34,548 nt of DNA from positions 1 through 34,548 of the forward strand of contig JAAFAL010000017.1 in the NCBI GenBank assembly GCA_018222345.1, written 5' to 3'. The position numbers and the translations under genes are program-made. Positions 17,375 through 28,464 of the stretch are shown piece by piece. The DNA is from a bacterium (GTDB taxonomy: Bacteria; Pseudomonadota; Gammaproteobacteria; Nevskiales; OUC007). Within the stretch, counting starts at the first letter, position 1; each line of letters begins with the position of its first letter. The notes beneath the pieces were generated by a model. That model had not been told where the DNA came from. It was given only the letters and a program-made list of their open reading frames with translations, and searched no databases.

Positions 17375-17800
17375 TTACCGGCCTGGATCCTGACGGCCAC
17401 CACGCAAAAATACGACTGCAAAGAACAGCATGAACACAATGTCGTTGATGCCGTAAATCGTATAAAACACGCCTGCAGACCGGTCATCAGCGAACACTTC
17501 GGCAAGGCTCGGTGAGGCCGCTAATTGCCACCGCACCCAAACAACGACGTACACCAGCTTCTCAATTGCCAAAGCGCCACTGATCCACCTCAAGCGGCCA
17601 TCGCTCAGGCCCGCGGCGAGATACAACAGCCCCCAGACCACAATCATCAGCAGGCCGAAGTTCGACATGACCACCGGGTCGGCCGCGTTGATCACCGGGT
17701 TGGTGAAAGCGCGCGAAAAAATCAGCACGCCACCAATGTTCATGGCCGCCGCGGCGATGTAGCCCAATGTGACCCAATCGCGTCTGACCGAGCTAAGCAT
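17375..17800 (-). CDS. Four-helix membrane protein, unknown function
   Basis: 141-residue predicted inner-membrane protein with four hydrophobic stretches (about 11-30, 45-63, 74-91 and 111-132) separated by short loops. The start at 17800 overlaps the lpdV stop by eight bases, so it may be translated from the tail of the bkd operon message; an alternative ATG lies at codon 20. It resembles small uncharacterised membrane proteins found in many Proteobacteria, but I cannot assign a family or a role in branched-chain metabolism. Confidence 0.75.
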   Translation of the reverse strand: MLSSVRRDWVTLGYIAAAAMNIGGVLIFSRAFTNPVINAADPVVMSNFGLLMIVVWGLLYLAAGLSDGRLRWISGALAIEKLVYVVVWVRWQLAASPSLAEVFADDRSAGVFYTIYGINDIVFMLFFAVVFLRGGRQDPGR

Positions 17801-19208
17801 GAATCGCGTGCCCCAAAGCCGACAGCGCAGACTCGGGGAAGGCCTCTGTCATGGTCGGATGCACGTGAATCGTGCCGGCCACATCTTCCAGGCGCGATCC
17901 CATCTCCAGCGCGTGGATAAACTCGCCGGACAGTTCTGACACATGCTTGCCGACGGCATGGATGCCTAAAATCACGTGGTTGTCGGCCCGCGCGGTGATA
18001 CGCACGAAGCCGCCATCGGCGCCGGCTTCCATACTCAATGCGCGGCCATTGGCCGCTAGCGGGAAGTTGCCCACCTTGGTCTCGTAACCCGCTGCCTTGG
18101 CTTCGTCGGGTGACAGCCCCACGCCGATGATTTCGGGCTCGGTAAAGCACACGGCGGGGATGGCCACGGGCTCAAACGCGCGGCGCTGGCCGGCGATAAT
18201 CTCGGCCACCATCTCGCCCTGCGCGCTGCCCTTGTGCGCCAGCATGGGTTCGCCCACCAGGTCACCAATCGCCCAGACCTTGCTCACCGATGTGCGGCAT
18301 TGCTCATCGACCTTGACGAATGGGCCGTCCATATCGACTGGCATGTTCTCCAAGCCCCAACCTTGGGTGTTGGGTTTGCGGCCGACAGTCACCAGCACCT
18401 TGTCGACCTTGATGTTCAAATCATCGCCGTGGTCGGATTTGGCGGACAGCGTCGCCACGCCTTTGTTGACCTTGACGCCTTGCGCCTTGGTGCTGAGGTG
18501 CACTTTGAGCTTGTTTTTCTTGAGATATTGCTCGACCGGGCGCACCAAGGCCGCGTCATACAGCGGCAGAATGCGATCTGTGGCCTCAACAAAGGTCACG
18601 GTCGAGCCCATTTTGGCGTAGGCAATGCCCAGTTCCAGGCCGATGTAACCGGCGCCGACGACCGCCAGACGCTTGGGCACCTCGGGCAAGTTCAGCGCCT
18701 CGGCCGAACTGATCACGTGCTCACCAAACGGCAGATTCGGCAATTCGGTGGCCACTGAGCCGTTGGCCAAAATCACGTGCTCGGCGTGGATCGTGACCTC
18801 GCCCTCGTCTGTATCGACGGTGCAGGTTTTGGCATCGGAAAACGTCGCCCAACCATGCACCTCGCGCACCTTGGCGCGGCCCAGCAGGCTGCCAACACCA
18901 CGCGAGAGCTTATCGACGACGCCGTCTTTCCATTTCACCGCGCCGCTCAAATCGAATTCAGGTTCTTGCGGCAATTTGATGCCCAGCACGCCCTTGCCGG
19001 CATGCTTGCGCATGTCGTCCAACTTGCTCGCTGCATGGATCAGTGCCTTGGACGGGATGCATCCGCGGATCAGGCAGGTGCCACCGTGGCGGTCGGCCTC
19101 GACGATGGTGGTGTCCAGGCCCAGTTGGCCGCAGCGGATGGCCGCCACGTAGCCACCAGGGCCCGCGCCGACGACAAGGACTTTGGTGTTGATTGATTTT
19201 GTTGCCAT
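17793..19208 (-). CDS. lpdV: Dihydrolipoyl dehydrogenase, E3 of the branched-chain complex
   Basis: 471-residue FAD flavoenzyme that reoxidises dihydrolipoyl groups on E2 using NAD+. The N-terminal FAD site is VLVVGAGPGGYVAAIR (about 10-25). The redox disulfide is GGTCLIRGCIPSK with Cys45 and Cys50. The NAD-binding site is VVGAGYIGLELG, a second FAD contact is VWAIGDLVGEPMLAHK, and the C-terminal interface ends with IHVHPTMTEAFPESA, which carries the His-Glu catalytic pair. There is no fused lipoyl domain. The gene follows bkdB by 113 bp, most of which is an 88-bp palindromic element, so its expression may be uncoupled from the rest of the operon. No strong Shine-Dalgarno is seen. Confidence 0.96.
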   Translation of the reverse strand: MATKSINTKVLVVGAGPGGYVAAIRCGQLGLDTTIVEADRHGGTCLIRGCIPSKALIHAASKLDDMRKHAGKGVLGIKLPQEPEFDLSGAVKWKDGVVDKLSRGVGSLLGRAKVREVHGWATFSDAKTCTVDTDEGEVTIHAEHVILANGSVATELPNLPFGEHVISSAEALNLPEVPKRLAVVGAGYIGLELGIAYAKMGSTVTFVEATDRILPLYDAALVRPVEQYLKKNKLKVHLSTKAQGVKVNKGVATLSAKSDHGDDLNIKVDKVLVTVGRKPNTQGWGLENMPVDMDGPFVKVDEQCRTSVSKVWAIGDLVGEPMLAHKGSAQGEMVAEIIAGQRRAFEPVAIPAVCFTEPEIIGVGLSPDEAKAAGYETKVGNFPLAANGRALSMEAGADGGFVRITARADNHVILGIHAVGKHVSELSGEFIHALEMGSRLEDVAGTIHVHPTMTEAFPESALSALGHAIHA

Positions 19209-19222
19209 ATCGCTTTACTTCA

Positions 19223-19310
19223 TGTCATTGCGAGGCCGCAAAGCGGCCGCGGCAATCTCGATGTGTTGGCGCCTGTATTACAAGATTGCTTCGCTACGCT
19301 CGCAATGACA
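19223..19310. repeat. Palindromic REP/MITE-like element, copy 1 (88 bp)
   Basis: Perfect 12-bp terminal inverted repeats: TGTCATTGCGAG at 19223-19234 and its complement at 19299-19310. The left half contains a GC-rich hairpin (GGCCGC, AAA, GCGGCC), and both halves carry the pair ATTGC/GCAAT that lets each half fold alone. A second copy with the same termini lies at 30479-30563. It occupies most of the bkdB-lpdV gap. No coding potential. Confidence 0.88.
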
Positions 19311-19321
19311 GGCCGATGGTT

Positions 19322-20634
19322 TCAGCTTGTGAACAGAGTTGCAGGAAATTCCAGCAAGCCTTTGATTTTCTGAATGAATAAAGCCGCGTCGTAGCCATCA
19401 ACAATGCGATGGTCAAACGACGACGACAGGTTCATCGTCTTGCGAATCGCGATCTGGCCATCAATGACCACCGGCTTCTCGACCAGCTTGTTGACACCAA
19501 TGATGGCGACCTCCGGTGAATTGATCACCGGTGTTGTGACAATGCCGCCCAGCGCGCCCAGGCTGGTGATGGTAATCGTCGAACCGGACAGTTCGTCTTT
19601 GGTGGCCTGCCCCGCCCGCGCGGCGTCAGCTAGACGTTTGACCTCGGCAGCGCTGTCCCACATGTCGCGCGCCTCGGCGTGGCGCACAACAGGCACCGTG
19701 AGCCCCACTTTGGTTTGTGTAGCAATACCGATGTGCACGCCTTCAAATTGGTGCACCACGCCGGCGGCGTCGTCATAGTTGCTATTGACCTGCGGGTAAT
19801 GCGGCACGGCCTGCACAATGGCCTTCATCAAGAAAGGCAGCAGCGTCAGCTTCGGTTGGTCGTCGCGCCGGTTGGTATTCATGTGCTTACGCAGCGCTTC
19901 CAACTCGGTCAGGTCGATCTCTTCGACGTAGGCAAAGTGCGGGATACGCTGTTTGGCGTCCTGCATGCGCTCGGCAATCTTGCGCCGTATGCCGATGATC
20001 TTGATGTCCTCGACGCCAGTTTTCTGAACGAGCCCGGTTGCTGCTGGCCCGGCAATCTGGCCGGAGGCCAGATGTTCGTCGAGATCAGCATGGGTGATTT
20101 GCCCGGCCGGGCCTGTGCCCTGCAGATACGCCAGGCGGATGCCCTCGTCGCGCGCGCGGCGACGCACTGCGGGTGACGCCAAGGGTTTGTCGCCGGCCGG
20201 CCGGGTACGCCCAGCAGGCTTGCGGCTGGGTTTCTGAGCCGGTTTGCTGGCTGGCTTTTGGTCCGGCACTGCTGGTGCGGACGGCTCCTGCGCGCTCTCA
20301 GCCTTTGGTTGCGTATCCGGTTCTGGGTCGGGCTCCGGGTCAGCTTCTTCGGCGGGGCGAATATCCACATCCGCATCGATGGCGTTGCCATCGCCTTCCA
20401 CTTCCATGGTAATCAGCGCCGAACTGACGGGCACCATGTCGCCGGGCTCGCCATGTAATTTGACGATCTTGCCGTCTGTTGGCGCCGGTACTTCCACTGC
20501 TGCCTTGTCGGTCAGCATGTCAACGATCGGCTGGTCTTCCTCGACCATGTCGCCAACCGCTACGCGCCATTCAGCAATCTCGGCCTCGGCGATGCCCTCG
20601 CCAATATCCGGCAGCTTGAATACGTAAGTACCCA

Positions 20635-20635
<1 letters not shown>
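19322..20635 (-). CDS. bkdB: Branched-chain 2-oxoacid dehydrogenase E2 (lipoamide acyltransferase)
   Basis: 437-residue core subunit that carries acyl groups on lipoate and passes them to CoA. The N-terminal lipoyl domain (about 1-78) has the lipoylation Lys44 in MLTDKAAVEVP. A flexible acidic then Ala/Pro/Lys-rich linker follows (about 92-150). The peripheral subunit-binding domain (about 155-190) reads ASPAVRRRARDEGIRLAYL. The catalytic domain (about 205-435) ends with SSSFDHRIVDGYDAA, whose His is the active-site base. Its ATG shares one base with the bkdA2 stop (TAATG). A single lipoyl domain and the neighbours favour the branched-chain complex over pyruvate or 2-oxoglutarate dehydrogenase. 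Confidence 0.95.
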
Positions 20636-23121
<2,486 letters not shown>

Positions 23122-24048
23122 ATGAACGATACCTTCGCAGGTCGCGCACTCGCGATCGCCGCTACTGCGTTGCTCGCCGCCGGTTGTGCCACGCCCATCA
23201 ACCAACCACTGACCGCAGAAGCCACACAATCAGTGCGCACAAGCAAGGTCGTACCAAGCGTTAAGCAATCAGAAATCGGTGCCATCATTGATGTCCAGAA
23301 CACTGGCGCCGTGATGGCTCAATTCGGCATCATAGGGGCGCTCATCGGGGCGGCAGTTGATAGTTCGGTCAACGCAAGCAGAACAAAAAGTGCGGAGGAA
23401 CTGCTCAAAGACATTCGCAATGATTTGATTGAGTTCGATTTCTACAGCGTCTACTCCGCGCGAATTGACGACTCGATCAGGCGAGGCGAAGTGTTGTCAG
23501 CGAGCAAATCCGAACCCACTAAATCCTTTAACGACCAGGCACTTACGGCCATTGCGAGGACTGCCGACGAAGACGCCGTCCTCTATTTGATTGGCGACTA
23601 CAACTTCAACGCTAGCTTCTCAGCTATCCGCACAGGCATTCGAGCACTCCTTATACGTTCAAAAGATGCTCGCGAAGCTGGCTCGCGCAAACTGACGGTC
23701 AAAGACGCCATTTACCGTTCGACCATCGTAGCCAGTGTCGCCCTGCCCGCACCCGCTGACGAAAAAGCCGCCAATGCCCAGCGATGGGCGGAAAACGAGT
23801 CGGCGCTAGTACGACAAGCCTTGGTCGCTGGCATCGAGAAATCTGCCAAGGCCCTGGTTTTAGACCTGAGTGCCCCGGATTACGAATCTGCGAGCAAGCG
23901 TTACAACAAGCAGCGCAAGATTGACAACGTGGTGAGCGATGCGGTTGCCGAAATTGATGAGGCCATGGTCTACCGGCGCAAGACAGATGGTTCGATATTT
24001 GTATTGGCAGTTGTTGATGCCTCGAAAGAACTGGTCGCCAAACAGTGA
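23122..24048 (+). CDS. Predicted lipoprotein, unknown function (first of a pair)
   Basis: 308 residues. A lipoprotein signal ends in LLAAGC with lipidated Cys22, so the protein is expected on the periplasmic side of a membrane. Residue 23 is Ala, so outer-membrane sorting is likely under the usual Asp+2 rule. After the signal there is a hydrophobic, Gly/Ala-rich stretch (AQFGIIGALIGAAVDSSV, about 70-87) that may insert in a membrane. The rest is a mixed soluble region with DEDAVLYLIGDYNFNASFSAI and a C-terminal SIFVLAVVDASKEL. No family is recognised. Base composition and codon use are more AT-rich than in neighbouring genes. A GGGGA ribosome site lies 8 bases upstream. It is coupled to the next lipoprotein gene by GTGA. 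Confidence 0.85.
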   Translation: MNDTFAGRALAIAATALLAAGCATPINQPLTAEATQSVRTSKVVPSVKQSEIGAIIDVQNTGAVMAQFGIIGALIGAAVDSSVNASRTKSAEELLKDIRNDLIEFDFYSVYSARIDDSIRRGEVLSASKSEPTKSFNDQALTAIARTADEDAVLYLIGDYNFNASFSAIRTGIRALLIRSKDAREAGSRKLTVKDAIYRSTIVASVALPAPADEKAANAQRWAENESALVRQALVAGIEKSAKALVLDLSAPDYESASKRYNKQRKIDNVVSDAVAEIDEAMVYRRKTDGSIFVLAVVDASKELVAKQ

Positions 24049-24581
24049 CAAGGGCTGTAGCGGCTCTGGTTTGTGCGCTTTGCACTGTTGGCTGCGCACC
24101 GCAGTCGATGGGCATGCGCGATCAGGCCCGCATGTCAATTGTCGATATGCGGGCCATTCGTGCAGCGCAGAGCAGCTGCAACTTTACGATTGCCACTGTC
24201 AGCGACAAGCGCAAGAACCCCGAGGCTATTGGGGAGCTAGGTAGCCTGACGGAATTTCAGCAAGACAATGTGCTGACTTGGCTAGAGTCGGGCTTGAGCC
24301 AACTTGAGCGTGGCGACACATCCGCAAGTGCGGAGCCCGTTTTGATCGATGTCGAGTTAGTCAAGCTCTATCTTGACTTCGTCGGACTCTCGATCGCTTC
24401 GACAGTGGTCGTGCGCGCCCACCACAATCACTCTAGCCGCACCAAGCGAACAGACTTGGTGCGTGGAACAAACTTTGTGGGCAACTGGGCATCGGGCGCT
24501 GGCGAGTTGCAGACTGCGATGGACATGGCCCTATCTGACGCAGTCATGCAGCTGTCCAAAACAGCCGGTCACTGCAGTTAA
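24045..24581 (+). CDS. Predicted lipoprotein, unknown function (second of a pair)
   Basis: 178 residues from a GTG that overlaps the stop of the first lipoprotein gene. A short signal (AALVCALCTVGC) puts the lipidated Cys at 17. The mature part contains CNFTIATVSDKRKNPEAIGELGS-like sequence, an amphipathic segment (FQQDNVLTWLESGLSQLE), a beta-rich centre (VLIDVELVKLYLDFVG and ASTVVVRAHH) and a helical C-terminus (LQTAMDMALSDAVMQL). The pattern of two or three strands then a helix recalls small YajG-like or LptE-like periplasmic lipoproteins, but I cannot claim homology. A second Cys (about residue 45) and one near the C-terminus might form a disulfide. It probably acts with its partner. Confidence 0.82.
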   Translation: MTRAVAALVCALCTVGCAPQSMGMRDQARMSIVDMRAIRAAQSSCNFTIATVSDKRKNPEAIGELGSLTEFQQDNVLTWLESGLSQLERGDTSASAEPVLIDVELVKLYLDFVGLSIASTVVVRAHHNHSSRTKRTDLVRGTNFVGNWASGAGELQTAMDMALSDAVMQLSKTAGHCS

Positions 24582-24695
24582 GCTACGCGCGCCCTAGCCT
24601 TTCGCAAGTTTTTGCTCATAAGCATTAGGCACATTCATGTAGGCAAGTGTTTCGACGCTGACGGCACCACCAAAACTATCGGTCGTGCTGCGCGC

Positions 24696-25868
24696 TCATC
24701 CGGCGGGAGCAAATGCCTGCCAGGTTGTGCTGATTTCGCCTCCATCAAACACCGCAATACCTCCTAGCTGCCCCAGCACCGCCTCGCTCTGCGTAGGCCG
24801 CAAGAACACGAAATCGTCCGGGTTCAGGCCAGGATCAACGCCGGTGACGAGCACTTCCTGATTGGACGAGCGCCCAAAGCTGCGGTCATAACGCAAACCC
24901 GGTGGATCGACCGGCGTGGCTTTCCAGTACCCGCCGTGTATGCAAATGGCATTGCGCCGGCCCAGCAAGCGCCGCGCGCCGTCCAGGACCTCTAGCACCG
25001 GTGTTTTTACAGGCCGCAACACCTTGAGCGCTGGCGTGGCGATGTAGGCAGCCGGTTTATAGTCAACGAGCAAATCGGTGTCGAAATCGGTGGGTTTGAC
25101 GAGCACCGACCCGAGTGCCAGTTCGTTGGCCACTGTGGTGTCCCGATACAGCCGGAAGGTCGGGCTGCCACCGGCGTTGCAGATCAGCGCATTGGCTGTC
25201 GCATGGCCAAGTTCAGCCGCCACTTGCCCGATTGCGATGCGGTATTGGGCCAACGCGCGATCAAACATGCGCTGCCGCCACCCAAGCAGCGTTGGCACCT
25301 TGGCCACGTGAGCCTCGTAGCCGAGCAGCGCGGTCACCCTCAAGTTGTCACATTGCGCGATTTGCCGCAGGGCGCCGGCAAGCGCGTCACCCGGCACAAA
25401 CCCGCCGCGGTGCAGGCCTACATCCAACTCCAAGGCAACATTCAGCGTCACGCCCTGCTCGCGTGCCAAGTCAACGTACTCCGCCAAGCGTTGCGCCGTA
25501 TCGACGAGCCAATGCACTTGCCCTGCGCGCTGCGGATGGTTGGCAACAAACTGGCGCGCTGCTGCAACCGGCAACGGCTTGCCCAGCAGTTGGTCGGCAT
25601 CGGGAATCGCTTGGGCGATTTTCGTCAACATTGATGCGTTGAAGGTCATCAGGCGCTTCGTGTCCAGGCAATCGCAACACAACTTCAGTAACGCTGGGCT
25701 GGGTAGGGACTTGGCCACGACGCGCAGTGCCATGCCTGGCGGCAGCACGTCAGAGATGTGCTTCAGATTAGACATCAGTTGAGGCAAGTCGACAACGACG
25801 ACCGGCTGCACGTAGCCGGCTCGGTGCAGCGCGCCGCGCATGGCCGCAAAGCGCTCTGATGATCTCAT
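24696..25868 (-). CDS. Alanine-racemase-fold PLP enzyme (D-amino-acid deaminase/aldolase-like)
   Basis: 390 residues. The N-terminal half is an alanine-racemase-type TIM barrel. PLP Lys53 lies in LRVVAKSLPSPAL, followed by FNASMLTKIAQA, HWLVDTAQRLAEYV, ALELDVGLHRGGF and the phosphate-binding NAGGSPTFRLY region. The C-terminal part has a beta domain with ICIHGGYWKATP and PTQSEAVLGQLGG, as in the D-threonine aldolase/DSD1 group, where the His and a Cys or Asp bind a metal. Here the C-terminal motif deviates from the usual H-x-C pair, so activity class is uncertain. Its ATG overlaps the stop of the flavin oxidase gene (ATGA), so the two are made together and may act on one substrate. Confidence 0.85.
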   Translation of the reverse strand: MRSSERFAAMRGALHRAGYVQPVVVVDLPQLMSNLKHISDVLPPGMALRVVAKSLPSPALLKLCCDCLDTKRLMTFNASMLTKIAQAIPDADQLLGKPLPVAAARQFVANHPQRAGQVHWLVDTAQRLAEYVDLAREQGVTLNVALELDVGLHRGGFVPGDALAGALRQIAQCDNLRVTALLGYEAHVAKVPTLLGWRQRMFDRALAQYRIAIGQVAAELGHATANALICNAGGSPTFRLYRDTTVANELALGSVLVKPTDFDTDLLVDYKPAAYIATPALKVLRPVKTPVLEVLDGARRLLGRRNAICIHGGYWKATPVDPPGLRYDRSFGRSSNQEVLVTGVDPGLNPDDFVFLRPTQSEAVLGQLGGIAVFDGGEISTTWQAFAPAG

Positions 25869-27184
25869 GCGCCGGCCGCTTCGCCGAACAACTTGGCAAG
25901 ATGCGGGTTGAGCAAGCGTCCGTCCGGGTCGAGCGAGCGCCGCAACTCCTCAAACCGTGCAAAGTTAGGATAAAGCTCGCGTAGCTGGCTGCGGCCAAGG
26001 CTGTGCAACTTGCCCCAGTGCGGGCGGCCGCCATAGCGTAAAAAGATGGGCTCAAGTTGATCAAAAAACCACTGATAATCATCGTTGTGATGCACGTGCA
26101 CCGCAATGCTGATGCGCGCGCCGCCCTGAAACGGGCTCAACCACGCCGTGTCGGCGGCGGTCATGCGGCACTCGATCGGGAAGAACAAGCGCGGCTGCTC
26201 TCGATCCAGCATGCTGCGAATCTCATCCAGCGCCGTCAGCCCGACCGCTTCCGGCAGGTGATACTCCATTTCGTGAAAGCGCATGCGCCGGTCGCTGGCC
26301 AACAGCTTCCAGCTTGTGCCCACTTGCTGTGCAGGCCGCTCGCTACGCAGCACGCGGTTCAGAATCCATCGCCGCACACTGGGCGCCCAGGCCAGCGTAT
26401 TGCGCAGCCACAGCAGCTTTTGCAAACCGGCATGGTCATCGCCAAGGTTTTCGGCAATATCAGGCGCATCGGTCTCATCGGTCTCATCGTGCGTCAGTGT
26501 CAACGCGTAATCGCTGCCGGGGATGACAAAAAATTCGAAGTTGCGATGCTGCCGCCACAAGCTTGGCGCCTGCTCCAACACCTCGCGGTAGGGGCGAACC
26601 TGCGCCCGGCGATGCAACTTGAACGCCTCGCGCACGTGCACATCGGCGCTGAGCACAATGCCCAGCGTGCCCAGCGACACCTGCGCCGCCGCCAGCTCGT
26701 CTGGCGATGACACGGCATCAACACTGCGAATGTCACCATCCGCGGTCATGATCGAACACGCGCGCAATTCTCCCGACAAACATGGAAACTCACGCCCAGT
26801 GCCGTGAGTAGCTGTCGCCGTGGCACCCGCAAGTGATTGCACATCAATGTCGCCGAGGTTGCGAAATGCCAAGCCCTGCGCTTGCAGCGCGGCCGACAAG
26901 GCATTGAGCGAGGCCCCAGCCGGTAAGCGTGCTCGCAACTCGCCGTCGTCCGGCGCCAGCACTTGCACCATCGGGATCGCCATCTCGTCCAAACAAATCA
27001 TCGTGCCGTCAGTGGCATTCAACGGCGTAAATGAATGCCCCGCCCCGCGCACGCGAACACCGCCGCGAGCACCCTGAATGGCTGCCCGCAGTTCATCTAG
27101 GTCACGCGGAAATAACTGCTGCCCAGGTTGCGCCTTGACGCAGCCAGACCAATTGCTCCACTGCGATGCACCAGCATCGCGCAT
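25865..27184 (-). CDS. FAD-linked oxidase, gulonolactone/arabinonolactone oxidase family
   Basis: 439 residues. The N-terminal FAD-binding PCMH domain (about 20-190) includes VRVRGAGHSFTPLN; His50 is at the position that covalently binds FAD in alditol and gulonolactone oxidases. SLAGATATATHGTG is a second FAD contact. The C-terminal ALO domain (about 200-435) shows the family's YHLPE, FPIECRMTAAD, RPHWGKLHSL and DPDGRLLNPHL. It should oxidise a sugar lactone or polyol with O2. The ATG at 27184 shares one base with a seven-codon upstream reading frame; a TTG immediately before it is the only earlier start. It is coupled to the PLP enzyme. The substrate is unknown. Confidence 0.9.
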   Translation of the reverse strand: MRDAGASQWSNWSGCVKAQPGQQLFPRDLDELRAAIQGARGGVRVRGAGHSFTPLNATDGTMICLDEMAIPMVQVLAPDDGELRARLPAGASLNALSAALQAQGLAFRNLGDIDVQSLAGATATATHGTGREFPCLSGELRACSIMTADGDIRSVDAVSSPDELAAAQVSLGTLGIVLSADVHVREAFKLHRRAQVRPYREVLEQAPSLWRQHRNFEFFVIPGSDYALTLTHDETDETDAPDIAENLGDDHAGLQKLLWLRNTLAWAPSVRRWILNRVLRSERPAQQVGTSWKLLASDRRMRFHEMEYHLPEAVGLTALDEIRSMLDREQPRLFFPIECRMTAADTAWLSPFQGGARISIAVHVHHNDDYQWFFDQLEPIFLRYGGRPHWGKLHSLGRSQLRELYPNFARFEELRRSLDPDGRLLNPHLAKLFGEAAGA

Positions 27185-27262
27185 CAAACAAACTTACCGG
27201 CACTCATCCTAGGGAATATGCCACAGCAGCTTGTGTGTGGCCCGTCAGGGCGGCTCTCTCAG

Positions 27263-28363
27263 CTACAAGCGCTCTTCAAAGAACCGCTTGGCCTTGTCCA
27301 GCCAGCCCTGCTCTTGCGGGCTGTGTTTTTCGCCGAGGCTTTCACCAAATTCGGCCAGCAGTTCTTTTTGCTTGGCGTTGAGCTTGATCGGTGTTTCGAC
27401 GCTGACGGTGCACAGTAGGTCGCCGGTGGCGCCGCCGCGCACACTGGGCATGCCCTTGCCACGTAGCCGGAAGCGCTTGCCAGACTGGGTACCCTCGGGA
27501 ATCTTCACCGTCGCGCGGCCGCCGAGGGTGGGCACTTCGATGTCGCCACCCAGCGCGGCGGACACAAACGAGATGGGCACCTGGCAGTGCAGATTGCCAC
27601 CGTCGCGTTCGAAAAAGTCGTGCGGCCGGATCGCAACCTGCACATACAGATCACCCGGCGGCGCGCCACGCTCGCCTGACTCACCTTCGCCACTCAGGCG
27701 AATGCGGTCACCGCTATCGACACCAGCGGGAATTTTGACTGACAGTGTCTTGCTGCCTTGCGTGCGGCCTTTGCCATTGCAGGTGTCGCAGGGGTCGGCG
27801 ATGACCTCGCCCTGGCCGCGGCAACTTGGGCAGGTTTGCTGAATCGAGAAAAAGCCCTGCTGCATGCGCACTTGGCCTTGGCCGTGGCATGTGGGGCAAG
27901 ACTTCGGCGATGTGCCTTTTTTTGCGCCCGAGCCATCACAGGTCTCGCATTCATCCCAAGTCGGAATGTCGATGCTGGTCTCGATACCGGAAAAGGCTTC
28001 TTCCAGGTCTAGCGGCAGGTCGTAACGCAGGTCTGAACCCCGCGCAGAGCGGCCACCACCGCCGCCGAAAATATCCGAGAACACATCACCAAAAATATCG
28101 CCGAAACCGCCAAAGCCGGGCCCGCCCTGACCGGCGCCTTTGACGCCGTCATGCCCAAACTGGTCGTAAGCCTGGCGTTTTTGAGGGTCGGCGAGCACTT
28201 CGTAGGCTTCCGAAGCTTCTTTGAACTTGGCCTCGGATTCAGCGTCACCCGGATTGCGGTCCGGATGGTGCTTCATCGCCAGCTTGCGGTAGGCCTTCTT
28301 CAAGTCGGCAGTTTCGGCCGATCTGGAGACGCCGAGTACCTCGTAGTAGTCGCGTTTGCTCAT
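27263..28363 (-). CDS. dnaJ: Chaperone DnaJ (Hsp40)
   Basis: 366-residue co-chaperone that delivers clients to DnaK and stimulates its ATPase. J domain (1-70) with HPD at 33-35, a Gly/Phe linker (about 75-110, [19 protein letters not shown]), then the zinc domain with four CxxCxGxG-type repeats ([32 protein letters not shown]). The client-binding C-terminal domains follow, ending FFEERL. The length is normal. It lies 100 bp after dnaK, behind a hairpin with a T-run that should reduce its expression relative to dnaK. No good Shine-Dalgarno precedes the ATG. An 18-bp segment of its 3' part recurs at 24647-24664. Confidence 0.98.
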   Translation of the reverse strand: MSKRDYYEVLGVSRSAETADLKKAYRKLAMKHHPDRNPGDAESEAKFKEASEAYEVLADPQKRQAYDQFGHDGVKGAGQGGPGFGGFGDIFGDVFSDIFGGGGGRSARGSDLRYDLPLDLEEAFSGIETSIDIPTWDECETCDGSGAKKGTSPKSCPTCHGQGQVRMQQGFFSIQQTCPSCRGQGEVIADPCDTCNGKGRTQGSKTLSVKIPAGVDSGDRIRLSGEGESGERGAPPGDLYVQVAIRPHDFFERDGGNLHCQVPISFVSAALGGDIEVPTLGGRATVKIPEGTQSGKRFRLRGKGMPSVRGGATGDLLCTVSVETPIKLNAKQKELLAEFGESLGEKHSPQEQGWLDKAKRFFEERL

Positions 28364-28400
28364 GGTGGGCTTTGAATTGGCTGGCTAGATGAAATGGAGC

Positions 28401-28443
28401 AGGAGAAAAAGCAAAGCCGGACACTGCAATAACAGTGCCCGGC
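28401..28443 (-). terminator. Terminator or attenuator between dnaK and dnaJ
   Basis: On the minus strand an 11-bp stem (one G-U pair; arms 28443-28433 and 28426-28416, six-base loop) is followed by TTTGCTTTTT. This is a standard Rho-independent form. It lies 21 bp after the dnaK stop and upstream of dnaJ, so it should end most dnaK transcripts and let a fraction continue into dnaJ. Confidence 0.8.
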
Positions 28444-28464
28444 CCAGTGCGCATGGCTTACCGG

